Below are positions 11,901 through 22,541 of a stretch of DNA of 64,000 nt, piece by piece. The DNA comes from Liolophura sinensis (lineage: Eukaryota; Mollusca; Polyplacophora; Chitonida; Chitonidae). The notes under the pieces were generated by a model that saw only the letters and a list, made by a program, of their open reading frames with translations, did no database searches and was not told where the DNA came from. The stretch is from assembly GCF_032854445.1 (NCBI RefSeq), contig NC_088301.1:3286001-3350000 (forward strand), in the 5' to 3' direction. Made by a program: the position numbers and the translations under genes. Position 1 is the first letter of the stretch, and each line of letters begins with the position of its first letter.

Positions 11901-14900
11901 CAACTGTGGATTTACACCTAAACACAAAACAGTCTGGCCTGGATGAGTCCGTCTGTAATACATGAGCTATGGAGTTACACCTGAACACAAACCCGCCTGG
12001 CCTTGGTGAGTCCGTCTGAGGTACATCAGCATTGGAGTTACACCTGAATACAAAGCAGTCTGGCCTGGTTGAGTCCGTCTGTAATACATCAGCTATGGAG
12101 TTACACCTTAACACAAATCCGCCTGGCCTTGGTGAGTCCGCCTTTAATACATCAGCTGTGGAGTTACACCTGAACACAAATCCGCCTTGCCTGGGTGAGT
12201 CCCTCTGTGATACATTAGCAATGGAGTCACACTTGGATACTAAACTGTCTGGCCTGGGTGAGTCCCACAGTAATACAACAACAGTGGAGTTACACCAGAA
12301 CACAAAACAGTCTGGCCTGGATGAGTAATACGTCAACAGTGGAGTTACACCTGAATACAAAGCACTCTGGCCTGGGTAAGTGCCTCTGTAATACATCAGC
12401 TGTGGAGTTACACCTGAACACAAATCCGCCTGGCCTTGGTGAGTCCCTCTGTGATACATCAGTATTGGAGTTACACCTGAACACAAAGCAGTCTGGTCTG
12501 AGTGAGTCCGTCTGAAATACATCATCTATGGAGTTACACCTTAACACAAAACCAGCTGGCCTAGGTGAGTCCCTATGTGATACATCACCAGTGCAGTTGC
12601 ACCAAGACATGAAATAGATTTTAAACTGCTGTGTAAGCTTGAACATGTCACCCGGGTTTATTAACACTTAGGAGTACAACATCAACGTTGAAAACTTTAG
12701 TCTTAGATGTTGGAGTGTATATTGTATTTAATATTTGGGAACAATTGTCAATAGTTTGTGCATGGGCATTTACTAAAAAAAAATACACGTGGAACGTTTT
12801 TATTTATTTTTTTTTTTATTTTTTCCTTTATATGTTCTAAGATATAAAAGGAGAAGAGATCAGTCCAGAAATTTAGTAGCTTGATGTTAGAACAACTCTG
12901 TTGGGGAAGAGTCCCATTTACATTGGGGTGGGGTTTGGTTCTGAGTTCATATATGATGTGGAGTCCAAAATATAATGCCTGTTAGTGGAAATTACATGGA
13001 TACCAGTAAAGGGTCATAAAGAGACATAAAATATATCTAAATACGATTTTTTTTTATCTGAATTTTTTGGTATATCTTTCTTTTACTAAAAGGGAGTCAT
13101 AATGATTTGTGACTGACTGGTATAAGATATAGGGAAGTCAAAGCTGTGTTTACCCCAAGCTGAATTTTTACGTATCGATATGATCAATTTACTTAAGTGT
13201 GACAAAAGCTGCAGTATTTATCCCTGGACACCTCATCTTAGGGTCGATTATTTATCTCTTTTAAGCCAATGTCTTTATTTTCGAATTTCTTGTCATGTTG
13301 CCTTTGATGCTAAACTCTTACTGCAAGGTCGTAATAAGAGGCTTATGAGTGCAAACTCATCCGATCTTAACAATGTCCACAAATAAGGACTTCCGGTGGT
13401 TTAACATAAGACATTAAAGCCTCCTCCTGTATGTGAAATCTGGGCCGACAAATACCTTTTCATATGTACGTTTTACCTATTTTTTAAACTCTCATTTTTT
13501 AAAACTTATTTTTCTTATATTTACTGTAAGAGATTGTATTTCACAAAACGGCATTGAACCTGGGCACGACACGAACCACCCGGGGTTCCCGTAAAATGTT
13601 ATTTTTGTCGGTTAAATGGAAAAGAACTATTTGCATATCACGTTGTGTGTACAAAATCGTCGTGTAATTTTATTTGTTTATTTTTAGCGGGTGCGGTCTA
13701 TACTCGCTGGGGACGGACAGAATGTCCAAGCTACTCTACCACTTTGTACCAAGGTACGTAGATATCTCGATTAAACTCTCTGACTAAACAAAGTAATGTA
13801 GCAATCATAACCAACTAAACCGTCTCGTACGCAGACCTAAATTTTAAATATATGTACGTGCGTACATATGGATACCCCCACCCAAACTAGTACAGGCAAC
13901 ATTTTCACTAATTATCGGCAAAAAGGGTATATCTAAAGTGATATTAAAATGAAATTGATTATTGTCCGTGATGTCTGAATAGAGTATCTTTGAGTCATAA
14001 AGGACCCCTTACAACTAGATAGAAAATCCTCCCACTTCGGTGCAGCAGAGTGGGGGGAATTTTTTTCATGCAAAAAAACACACAAAATTTGCTGTAATAT
14101 GAAATACAATTACTAAAGAACATCTGTGTGAAAAATTGGAGTAGTGCTATTTATACTTTTGTTTTATCAAATAAGAAAGGCAGATTTTGATATTTGAAGG
14201 CGTTTTGATGCGAGATTTCCCTTCATAATTAAAATACAATTATGTGAACCAAACAGTTTCCATATATTTGGTGTCTAGTTATGGAGTAGTAAGCTATTAT
14301 CAACGAAGTATAGTTTTGGTTCACGCAATCATATTTCTTCAGTCGAAAATAAAAAGAAATACTTTAGAAGTTCAGAGGAACTCCACACTCACCAAAATAC
14401 ATGTGTTTGATGCCTTCTAACGCATTTTCCACGTTGGTTCAGTGGTGACATGCGTACCTTAAAACCGTTGTGTGGAACAGGATAACGAGTTTGATTCCTA
14501 TATTTGCATATTTGTTTTAGTGCTCAGCAATGTGAGGTAAGGAAGTGGGGGGAGGGGGCAGATTAATTAGAATCACACTAAATTTGTTTGTTATATATTA
14601 TATTAATTATATTATATTAATTATATTATATTATATTATATTATATTATATTATATTATATTATATTATATTATATTATATTATATTATATTATATTATA
14701 TTATATTATATTATATTATATTATATTATATTATATTATATTATATTATATTATATTATATTATATTATATTATATTATATTATATTATATTATATTATA
14801 TTATATTATATTATATTATATTATATTATATTATATTATATTATATTATATTATATTATATTATATTATATTATATTATATTATATTATATTATATTATA

Positions 14901-15973
14901 TTATATTATATTATATTATATTATATTATATTATATTATATTATATTATATTATATTATATTATATTATATTATATTATATTATATTATTTTATATATAA
15001 ATTGTCAAGCTATAAGTTAATCAGTTTAAGAATATTATTGTCAGTCTATACAGATTATATACAGGATTCTTTCAATAAAAATTCAACGCTATTTATTTCA
15101 GCTTACAGCTTATCGTACAATTACACTGAGAAAGGGGCACCTGTTTATTAGTCAAGCTTCGTAATAAATCTCCATTAAAGACACAGTCATATATTCACGG
15201 TATAAGTCGTAAGACAAAACTCCTTTTACATATCAAGACAGCACAGAAAAAGATATTATCCAGTGCTTTTAAACACATACAGTTAGCTGATCGTTAACAA
15301 CGAATGTCTTAGTATATTTTATCGTTTATACCTTTTACATAACAACTTTAACCGCATATCGGGGAAGTCCTTGCATCATTTCTCAAACGATCTGTCGCTG
15401 TGAGGAGGTTGGCAATCCACCTGAGCAGCAGAGGGACAATTTCCCATCCTGTTACAAGGAGTCCTTTTTATTATTACAGGTTTGATGGCCGGGTCACATT
15501 ACCAGCACAAGGGTAGCGGTGGCAACCATTTGTGCCTTCCTCTAAATCCTCAGTGGAACAAGACTTTTGGCGGACACAAGTCTGAACCTTACCTGTATGG
15601 ATCTGAGTTTGAACTTTACAACACCAATCCCGTCTTCCACCAGACGAACTCGGGCGGGGATTTCTTCCACCAAAGGGACATCCAGTGTGCCGTCTGTTAC
15701 ACACCCGGCAGACCGAGTCACGTGATGATCCCAGCCCGCCTAGAGTGTCCAATCGGATGGACCGTGGAGTATCTGGGGTTTCTCATGGCCGCACATTATT
15801 CTCACCGGAGGTCTGAGTACGTGTGCGTGGATCAGGACCCAGATACTCACCCCGGCACCGCTAAAAACGTCAACAGCAATCTGCTGTATATTGTAGAGGA
15901 TGTGTGTGGCCCACTGCCGTGTCCAAACTATGTTGACGGTTATGAAGTTACCTGTGTTGTTTGCACAAAATAA
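5869..15973 (+). CDS. Gene B, short-chain collagen C4-like secreted protein, six exons, damaged
   Basis: Exons: 5869-5922, 6066-6111, 9769-9879, 10564-10753, 13688-13753, 15480-15973. Phases agree (0,1,0,1,1) and all acceptors are AG. Two lesions are seen. Exon 3 is 111 nt, not 110, because of an extra C near 9801, which shifts the frame inside the Gly-X-Y run. The donor after exon 4 reads AT instead of GT at 10754-10755. Exons 5 and 6 are clean and encode the whole C4-like domain. Exon 6 is closest to the A/D type at TNSGGDFFHQRD, whereas C and E read SNSGGAFFHNRD. An in-frame upstream ATG exists at 5821. I chose 5869 because it has an A at -3 and begins the hydrophobic stretch. If the two lesions are assembly errors, this is a full gene. 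Confidence 0.7.
6066..6111 (+). CDS. Gene B exon 2, short linker
   Basis: It encodes ISATKNHGQSSHGEK and ends in phase 1 at a GTAAGG donor. The frame stays open past the donor for about 50 codons to a TAG near 6260, with three cysteines (see findings). Confidence 0.6.
6262..6863. repeat. 23-24-bp minisatellite in intron 2 of gene B
   Basis: Tandem variants of GGAATAGAGGGAAGGTTGTT, about 25 copies. Matching arrays lie at 29051-29704 (gene D) and 51021-51618 (gene E), always starting just after the open extension of exon 2. Confidence 0.85.
6864..7934. other. Middle of intron 2, gene B
   Basis: No coding or RNA gene seen. Monomers related to the 54-bp array appear from about 7680. Confidence 0.5.
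7935..8175 (-). mobile_element. Old degenerate tRNA-derived SINE in intron 2, gene B
   Basis: It resembles the younger minus-strand SINEs of the window in GTGCTTTACGTCATACTCAAG, in the GAGAGGAAGCCAG core and in the GGTCATTGCGC segment, but is much diverged and has no clear target duplication. Equivalent copies at about 30790-31010 and 52695-52935 show that it inserted before the gene copies separated. Confidence 0.6.
8220..9350. repeat. 54-bp minisatellite in intron 2 of gene B
   Basis: About 20 monomers share ACACTACAGACAAAGGATAC and GTGTATTCTTCTGAACATAC. Reading frames on both strands arise because 54 is a multiple of three. The array is matched at about 52975-54110 (gene E) and in shorter form at about 31030-31480 (gene D). 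Confidence 0.85.
9769..9879 (+). CDS. Gene B exon 3, collagen exon with +1 frameshift
   Basis: It opens with GCCRDHCGLPG and should continue as Gly-X-Y. An extra C in GGGTCCGGG near 9801 breaks the frame, and GRDGRDGIQGPYGPPGSPG is recovered only in the next frame. The donor is GTAAGC in phase 0. Confidence 0.75.
9880..10563. other. Intron 3 of gene B
   Basis: 684 bp with no gene or array. Gene E has the same length (54637-55320). Gene D's intron 3 is expanded to about 1.9 kb by a 34-bp array and a SINE. Confidence 0.6.
10564..10753 (+). CDS. Gene B exon 4, helical linker, donor mutated
   Basis: It starts GQSFFMEFNLEKILNILTEK, continues as a likely amphipathic helix (MAVMIAEEVKLTRPV) and ends with a Ser/Arg/Gln-rich tail (SDSSSRENKQQTDV). 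A helix directly after a short triple helix could serve trimerisation, which is inference. The exon is 190 nt. The next bases are ATGAGT where C, D and E have GTGAGT. Confidence 0.65.
10754..12600. repeat. 63-bp minisatellite in intron 4 of gene B
   Basis: About 29 monomers of 63 bp begin at the exon 4 donor. A typical monomer has GTTACACCTAAACACAAAAC and GTCTGGCCTGGGTGAGTC. Near the exon the word is GGCTGAGT; in the distal half it is GGGTGAGT, a consensus-like 5' splice site. Long reading frames on both strands (units of 21 residues) come from the 63-bp period. Confidence 0.9.
12601..13687. other. 3' part of intron 4, gene B
   Basis: No gene supported. It is conserved with C (19121-20192) and E (58816-59870). 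A 68-codon frame starting at 13180 is not spliced or coding by any signal I see and is broken in E. Confidence 0.55.
13688..13753 (+). CDS. Gene B exon 5, start of C4-like domain
   Basis: 66 nt, phase 1 in and 1 out. It encodes GAVYTRWGRTECPSYSTTL, the N-terminal signature of the short-chain collagen C4-like C-terminal domain. Acceptor TTTTTAG, donor GTACGT. Confidence 0.8.
14590..14998. repeat. (ATATT)n microsatellite in intron 5, gene B
   Basis: About 370 bp of near-perfect 5-bp repeat (roughly 75 copies). The apparent 151-codon ORF of I, L and Y residues is a product of the repeat. Confidence 0.95.
15480..15973 (+). CDS. Gene B exon 6, C4-like domain
   Basis: 494 nt, open to TAA. Motifs in order: GLMAGSHYQHKGSG, NHLCLPLNPQWNKTFGG, YLYGSEFELY, DIQCAVCYTPGRPSHVMIPA, LECPIGWTVEYLGFLM, YVCVDQDPD, NLLYIVEDVCGPLPCPN, and the terminal CVVCTK. 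Nine cysteines here plus one in exon 5 would allow five disulfides. Confidence 0.88.
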
Positions 15974-15989
15974 ATCGAAATTTTCGAAC

Positions 15990-15995
15990 AATAAA
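15990..15995 (+). terminator. Polyadenylation signal of gene B
   Basis: AATAAA lies 17 bases after the stop codon. Confidence 0.6.
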
Positions 15996-17004
15996 CTATC
16001 ACATATTTGCAATTTCGGTCAACATCTGTACGCATTTAATATCTTTATTTCAAGAGGTGTTTTAGGCCGTAGTCAGAAATCCTTCTCATATACGATGTCG
16101 ACCAGCGACAGCAGTTTAACCAATCGGCGAAAGATGCCCACGCCTCTAAGAAAACAAACCCATGTGCATTTTGCTCATTAACTTCCATGTACTGGTACGA
16201 TAGCGTGGTAAAACTAGAGTAGTGGCCATTGTCCCGACACTGTTATCACGTTGGTGATGGTGTTGTATATAAGGCCCATGTTCCACAGCATTGTTGACAT
16301 TTATTAGAACAATTCCACTGTATTCACGCCATATGTTAGAAAAGTGGGTCATTTGGTACAGAATTCAATGTAAAAATGAATAATTCAAATGCCTCCATAA
16401 CAAACAAATTCAAGTATAACACATATAGCAATTACTGGAAACAAAAACGTACGTAATAGATACATGTGTGTTGACGTTTACTCACTGGTTTTAAGTTCTA
16501 AATTAGAGAGTTGGTAATAAATTCTGCTTTTTTGTGGTATGCACTATAGGCCAGTTTTCGAAAATTAGCTAAGCGGATAAATACCACAATGGTCCGAAGT
16601 CTATAGCACCAAATTGTATAAGAAGATAGATATCTAGCCACTCTGAACTTTATGTATCTCAGATTCCAAAAATGTGATTACTTTTTTTCCACTTGAGCAT
16701 ATTTTGTGTCTTTTTGAAAAAAGTTTTCTTAAAAAGAATAATCAGAATTGTGAATTAAATACAGAGGAAAACAGGTCAGATACAGATCTGCAATTTTATT
16801 GATTAGGGAGACTATTGCCTGCGGCTGGAAAAAAGTAGAATAATGTATAAATGCTCCTGTAAAGTACCACAAACCTCTGCTTATTTATAAATTAACAGCA
16901 GCAAAGGCATTCCCAAATAGATCATGTCCTTAAAAATTCTATAATTCCTTAATATAATTATTCGTTAAGAGATAGTAATTTTAAAGCAATTATGAAGACA
17001 AATT
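15996..17004. other. Spacer downstream of gene B
   Basis: No gene seen. The sequence is homologous to the 3' flanks of C and E. Confidence 0.55.
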
Positions 17005-17017
17005 AAAACTAAATTTA

Positions 17018-17284
17018 TTTATTTGATTTATTTGATTGATGTTTTACGCCGTACTCAAGAGTATTACACTTATACGACGGCGGCCAGCATTATGTTGGTT
17101 GGAAATCGGGCAGAGCCCGGGGGAAACCTACGACAATCCGCAGGCTCCTGGCAAACCTTCCCACTTACGGCTGGACAGGAAGCCAGCATGAGCTGGACTT
17201 GAACTCACAGCGACCGCATTGGTGAGAGGCTCCTGGGTCATTGCGCTGCGCTAGAGCGCTAACCAGCTCAGCCACGGAGGCCCC
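17018..17284 (-). mobile_element. tRNA-derived SINE in spacer after gene B
   Basis: The minus-strand element has a tRNA-like head at its right end (GGCCTCCGTGGCTGAGCTGG, then a B-box-like GAGTTCAAGTCCAGC) and a tail motif TACGGCGTAAAAC near its left end. It is flanked by 13-bp direct repeats AAAACTAAATTTA at 17005-17017 and 17285-17297. The spacers after A and D keep the empty site. Confidence 0.85.
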
Positions 17285-17297
17285 AAAACTAAATTTA

Positions 17298-17848
17298 GCT
17301 TTCAAGTGTACAATAACAACTTACAATGTGGCATGCAGCGTAAACTACATTTTCTGACCTACTTAAGAGAAAGAAATTGTAGAAACAACCGCAAATAAAT
17401 ATGACATATGTCTACACGTATTTACGTGCTTTTCCTTTCTCGTAGCGTAATAATAAGAATCAGGGGCAAAGGAAGTGTGAGCCGTGGTACATGTAGGTAA
17501 CCTTTTAGTAACCGGTTAGTTTACTATTAATTTACCGCGTATCAGCCACCCGTACCTCCTCTCCCACCCCCACCCCCACCTCCCCACAGAAACTGATTAA
17601 TCGGCAAAAGAAATTCTATTTATTTGATTTGTACTTTCGCCCTTCTCAGGAATAAGGCCATTGTTGAAACATGTTAAAATATTAGGCTGCGTAATTTTCA
17701 ATACAATTTCCCCAGACAACACGAGCTTTTATGCAATACAGTGAACGGATTAAATAGAGTAACTATAAAACCGGTCAACTGGAAACTTAAATTTTCGAAT
17801 CGAAGAAGTGACTTTGCCACAAGTCCCCAGTACAACTAAAGAATAGCA
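17298..17848. other. Spacer before partial copy C, ending in a cut-off satellite monomer
   Basis: It follows the sequence seen at 23847-24390 and the window end, up to the first 88-bp satellite monomer (ACAACTAAAGAATAGCAG), then switches abruptly to exon 4 sequence at about 17849. Confidence 0.7.
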
Positions 17849-17964
17849 GATCGCCGAGGGGGTCAAGCTTACACGCCCTGTAAAGTATAACGGGGACATG
17901 ACAGGAGAGGGAAGGGCTCGTTCTGGCTCCTCCTCTAGAGAAAACACACAACAGACAGACCTAG
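17849..17964 (+). pseudogene. Exon 4 fragment of C
   Basis: It begins at ATCGCCGAGG, the middle of exon 4 in B, has a 3-nt deletion near 17895, and ends at an intact GTGAGT donor. Confidence 0.75.
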
Positions 17965-19120
17965 GTGAGTCCGTGTGTAAATTCATCAACAGTGGGGTTG
18001 CACTAAAACACAAAACTGTCGAAAACACACAACTATTTAAAGCACTAAAGCACAAAACTTTCTGGCGCAGGTGGGTCTGTCTGTAACACATCAACAGTGG
18101 GGTTACACCTGAACACAAAATTGTCTGGCCTGGGCGAGTGTGTGTTTAGTACATCAGCAGTAAAGTTATATCTGAACATAAAAACAGTCTGGCTCGGCTA
18201 AGTCGGCATATACTACATCAACGGTGATGTTCCACCAAAACAAAACAAAAACAAAAAAAAAATGTGAGTCTGTCTGTAACACAACAACAGTGGAGGTACA
18301 CCTGAACACAAAACAATCTCACCTGATTAAGTCTGCCTGTATTACATCAGCACTGGAGTTACACCTAAAGACAAGACTGTCTGGCCTGACTGAGCCTGTC
18401 TGTAATACACTAGCACTGGAGTTACACCTAAAGACAAAACTGTCTGCCCTGGCTGAGTCTGTCTGTAATACAATAGCAGTAGAGTTGCACCTGAACACAA
18501 AACAGTCTAGCCTGGGTGAGTCTACCTGTAATACATGAGAAGTGGAATTACACCTGAATACAAAACTGTCTGGCCTGGGTGAGTGCGCCTGTAATACATT
18601 AGCAGTAGAGTTGCACCTGAGAACACAACAGTCTGGCCTGGTTGAGACTGCCTGTAATACATCAGCACTAGAGTTACACCTAAATACAAAACAGTCTGGT
18701 CTAGTGAGTTTGCCTGTAATACATTAGGAGTAGAGTTGCACCTGAACACAAAACAGTCTCTCCTAGGTGAGTCCCACAGTAATACATGAGAAGTTGAGCT
18801 ACACCTGAATACAAAACTGTCTGGCCTGGGAGGGTCCCTCTGTAATACATCAGCACTGGAATTACACTTGGATACTAAACAGTCTGGCCTGGGTAAGTGC
18901 CTCTGTAATACATCAACAGTGGAGTTACACCTGAACACAAAACAGTCTGGCCTGGGTGAGTAATACGTCAACAGTGGAGTTACACCTAAATACAAGGCAG
19001 TCTGGGCTGGATGAGTCCGCCTGTAATACATCCGCATTGGAGTTACACCTGAACACAAAACCACCTGGCCTTGGTGAGTCCCTCTGTGATACATCAACAG
19101 TGGAGTTCCACCAAGACTTG
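17965..19120. repeat. 63-bp minisatellite in intron 4 of C
   Basis: About 18 monomers of the same family as in gene B, starting at the donor. Some monomers are rearranged around 18000-18290. Confidence 0.88.
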
Positions 19121-20192
19121 AAATAGATCTTAAACTGCTGTGTAAGCTCGAACATGTCACCCGGGCTTGTTAACACTTAGGAGTACAACATCAACGGAGA
19201 AAACTTTAGTCTTAGATGTTGGAGTGTATATTGTATTTAATATTTCGGAAAAATTGTCAATAGTTTGTGCATGGACATTTACTACAGAAATTGCAACACA
19301 TGGAACGTTTTTATTTATTTTATTTATTTCTTCCTTTATGTGTTCTAAGATATAAAAGGAGAAGAGATCAGTCCAGAAATTTAGTAGCTTGATGTCAGAA
19401 CAACTCTGTTGGGGGAAGAGTCCGATTTAGATCGGGGTGGGGTTTGGTTCTGAGTTCATATATGATGTGGAGTCCAAAATATAATGACTGTTAGTGGAAA
19501 TTACATGGATACCAGTAAAGGGTCATAAAGAGACATAAAATATATCTAAATACGATTTTTTTTATCTGAATTTTTTGGTATATCTTTCTTTTACTAAAAG
19601 GGAGTCACAATGATTTGTGACTGACTGGTATAAGATACAGTGAAGTCAAAGCTGTGTTTACCCCAAGCTGAATTTTTACGTATCGATATGATCAATTTAC
19701 TTAAGTGTGACAAAGGCTGCAGTATTTATCCCTGGACACCTCATCTTAGGGTCGATTATTTATCTCTTTTAAGCCAATGTCTTTATTTTCGAATTTCTTG
19801 TCATGTTGCCTTTGATGCTAAACTCTTACTGCAAGGTCGTAATAAGAGGCTTATGAGTGCAAACTCATCCGATCTTAATGTCCACAAATAAGTACCTCCG
19901 GTGGTTTAACATAAGACAATAAAGCCTCCTCCTTTATTTGAAATCTGGGCCGACAAATACCTTTTCATATGTACGTTTTACCTATTTTTTAAACTCTCAT
20001 TTTTTAAAACTTATTTTTCTTATATTTACTGTAAGAGATTGTATTTCACAAAACGGCATTGAACCTGGGCACGACACGAACCACCCGGGGTTCCTGTAAA
20101 ATGTTATATTTGTCGGTTAAATGGAAAAGAACTATTTGCATACCACGTTGTGTGTACAAAATCGTCGTGTAATTTTATTTGTTTATTTTTAG
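19121..20192. other. 3' part of intron 4 of C
   Basis: Nothing coding seen. Nearly identical to 12601-13687. Confidence 0.5.
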
Positions 20193-20258
20193 CGGGTGCG
20201 GTCTATACTCGCTGGGGACGGACAGAATGTCCAAGCTACTCTACCACTTTGTACCAAG
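20193..20258 (+). CDS. Exon 5 of C
   Basis: Same 22-codon segment as gene B exon 5, with intact AG acceptor and GTACGT donor. Confidence 0.7.
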
Positions 20259-21099
20259 GTACGTAGATATCTCGATTAAACTCTCTGACTAAACAAAGTA
20301 ATGTAGCAATCATAACCAACTAAACCGTCTCGTACGCAGACCTAAATTTTAGATATATGTACGTACGTACATATGGATACCCCCACCCCAAACTAGTCCT
20401 GGCAACATTTTCACTAATTATAGGCAAAAGGGTATATCTAAAGGGATATTAAAATGAAATTGACTATTGTCCGTGATGTCTGAATAGTGTATCTTTGAGT
20501 CATAAAGGACCTCTTACAACTAGATAGAAAATCCTCCCACTTCGGTGCAGCAGAGTGGGGGGAATTTTTTTCATGCAAAAAAAACACACAAAACCTACTG
20601 TAATATGAAATAGAATTACTAAAGAACATTTGTGTAAAAAATTGGAGTAGTGCTATTTATACTTTTGTTTTATCAAATAAGAAAGACAGATTTTGATATT
20701 TGAAGGCGTTTTGATGCGAGATTTCCCTTCATAATTAAAATACAATTATGTGAACCAAACAGTTTCCATATATTTGGTGTCTAGTTATGGAGTAGTAAGC
20801 TATTATCAACGAAGTATAGTTTTGGTTCACGCAATCATATTTTCGTCAGTCGAAAATAAAAATAAATACTTTAGAAGTTCAGAGGAACTCCACACTCACC
20901 AAAATACATGTGTTTGATGCCTTCTAACGCATTGTCCACGTTGGTTCAGTGGTGAAATGCGTACTTTAAAACTGCTGTGTGGAACAGGATAACGAGTTTG
21001 ATTCCTATATTTGCATATTTGTTTTAGTGCTCAGCAATGTGAGGTACCGGAGGTGGGGGGCAGATTAATTAGAATCACACAAAATTTGTTTGTTATATA

Positions 21100-21542
21100 T
21101 TTCTTTTATATATTATATTATATTATATTATATTATATTATATTATATTATATTATATTATATTATATTATATTATATTATATTATATTATATTATATTA
21201 TATTATATTATATTATATTATATTATATTATATTATATTATATTATATTATATTATATTATATTATATTATATTATATTATATTATATTATATTATATTA
21301 TATTATATTATATTATATTATATTATATTATATTATATTATATTATATTATATTATATTATATTATATTATATTATATTATATTATATTATATTATATTA
21401 TATTATATTATATTATATTATATTATATTATATTATATTATATTATATTATATTATATTATATTATATTATATTATATTATGTATTAATATATGTATAAT
21501 ATATTATATTATATTATATTATATTATATTATATATTATATA
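21100..21542. repeat. (ATATT)n microsatellite in intron 5 of C
   Basis: About 375 bp of pure 5-bp repeat followed by an imperfect tail. The 162- and 132-codon ORFs over it are repeat products. Confidence 0.95.
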
Positions 21543-22026
21543 TAAATTGTCAAGCTATAAGTTAATCAGTTTAAAAATATTATTGTCAGTCTATACAGAT
21601 TATATACAGGATTCTTTCAATAAAAATTCAACGCTATTTATTTCAGCTTACAGCATATCGTACAAGTACACTGAGAAAGGGGGCGCCTGTTTATTAGTCA
21701 AGCTTCGTAATAAATGTCCATTAAAGACACAGTCATATATTCACGGTATAAGTCGTAAGACAAAACTCCTTTTACATATCAAGACAGCACAGAAAAGGAT
21801 ATTATCCAGTGCATTTAACCGCATACAGTTAGCTGATCGTTAACAACGAATGTCTTAGTATATTTTATCGTTTATACCTTTTACATATCAACTTTAACCG
21901 CATATCCGTGGAAGTCCTTGCATCATTTCTCAAACGATCTGTCGCTGTGAGGAGGTTGGCAATCCACCTGAGCAGCAGAGGGACAATTTCCCATCCTTTT
22001 ACATGGAGTCCTTTTTATTATTACAG

Positions 22027-22519
22027 GTTTGATGGCCGGGTCACATTACCAGCACAAGGGTAGCGTGGCAACCATTTGTGTCTTCCTCTAAATCCTCAGT
22101 GGAACAAGACTTTTGGCGGACACCAATCTAAAGCTTACCTGTATGGATCTGAGTTTGAGCTTTACGACAGCAATCCCGTCTTCCACCAGAGTAACTCGGG
22201 TGGCGCTTTCTTCCACAACAGGGACATCCAGTGTGCCGTCTGTTACACACCGGGCAGACCGAGTCACGTGATGATCCCAGCCCGCCTAGAGTGTCCAATC
22301 GGATGGACCGTGGAGTATCTGGGGTTTCTCATGGCCGCACATTATACTCACCGAAAGTCTGAGTACGTGTGCGTGGATCAGGACCCAGACGCTCACCCCG
22401 GCACCGCTAAAAACGTCAACGGCAATCTGCTGTATATTGTAGAGGCTGTGTGTGGCCCACTGCCGTGTCCAAACTATGTCGACGGTTATGAAGTTACCTG
22501 TGTTGTTTGCACAAAATAA
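22027..22519 (+). pseudogene. Exon 6 of C with -1 frameshift
   Basis: The exon is 493 nt against 494 in B and E. A G is missing near 22064, so the frame from exon 5 would stop early. From 22076 the normal domain frame is open to TAA at 22517-22519. Confidence 0.8.
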
Positions 22520-22535
22520 GTCGAAATTTTTGAAC

Positions 22536-22541
22536 AATAAA
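22536..22541 (+). terminator. Polyadenylation signal of C
   Basis: AATAAA lies 16 bases after the TAA. Confidence 0.55.

Larger units (their letters stand above)
17849..22519 (+). pseudogene. Partial copy C, collagen C4-like gene lacking promoter and exons 1-3
   Basis: Pieces: exon 4 fragment 17849-17964, exon 5 20193-20258, exon 6 22027-22519. The 5' end of exon 4 is missing and is joined directly to spacer satellite. No signal peptide, linker or Gly-X-Y exon exists between this point and gene B. Exon 6 is 493 nt because one G is missing near 22064 (TAGCGTGG against TAGCGGTGG in B and E), which shifts the frame early in the domain. Downstream the frame is open to TAA and matches gene E closely (SNSGGAFFHNRD). 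Splice sites are intact. Transcription as 3' exons of gene B by read-through is conceivable, but nothing in the sequence demands it. Confidence 0.8.

Noticed and set aside
13180-13386. 68-codon ORF conserved in B and C
   Set aside because: Intronic, no splice or start support, broken in gene E; conservation matches that of the whole intron.
14545-15000. 151-codon ORF rich in I, L and Y resembling a membrane protein
   Set aside because: Translation of (ATATT)n; same for 21011-21499 and 60764-61001.
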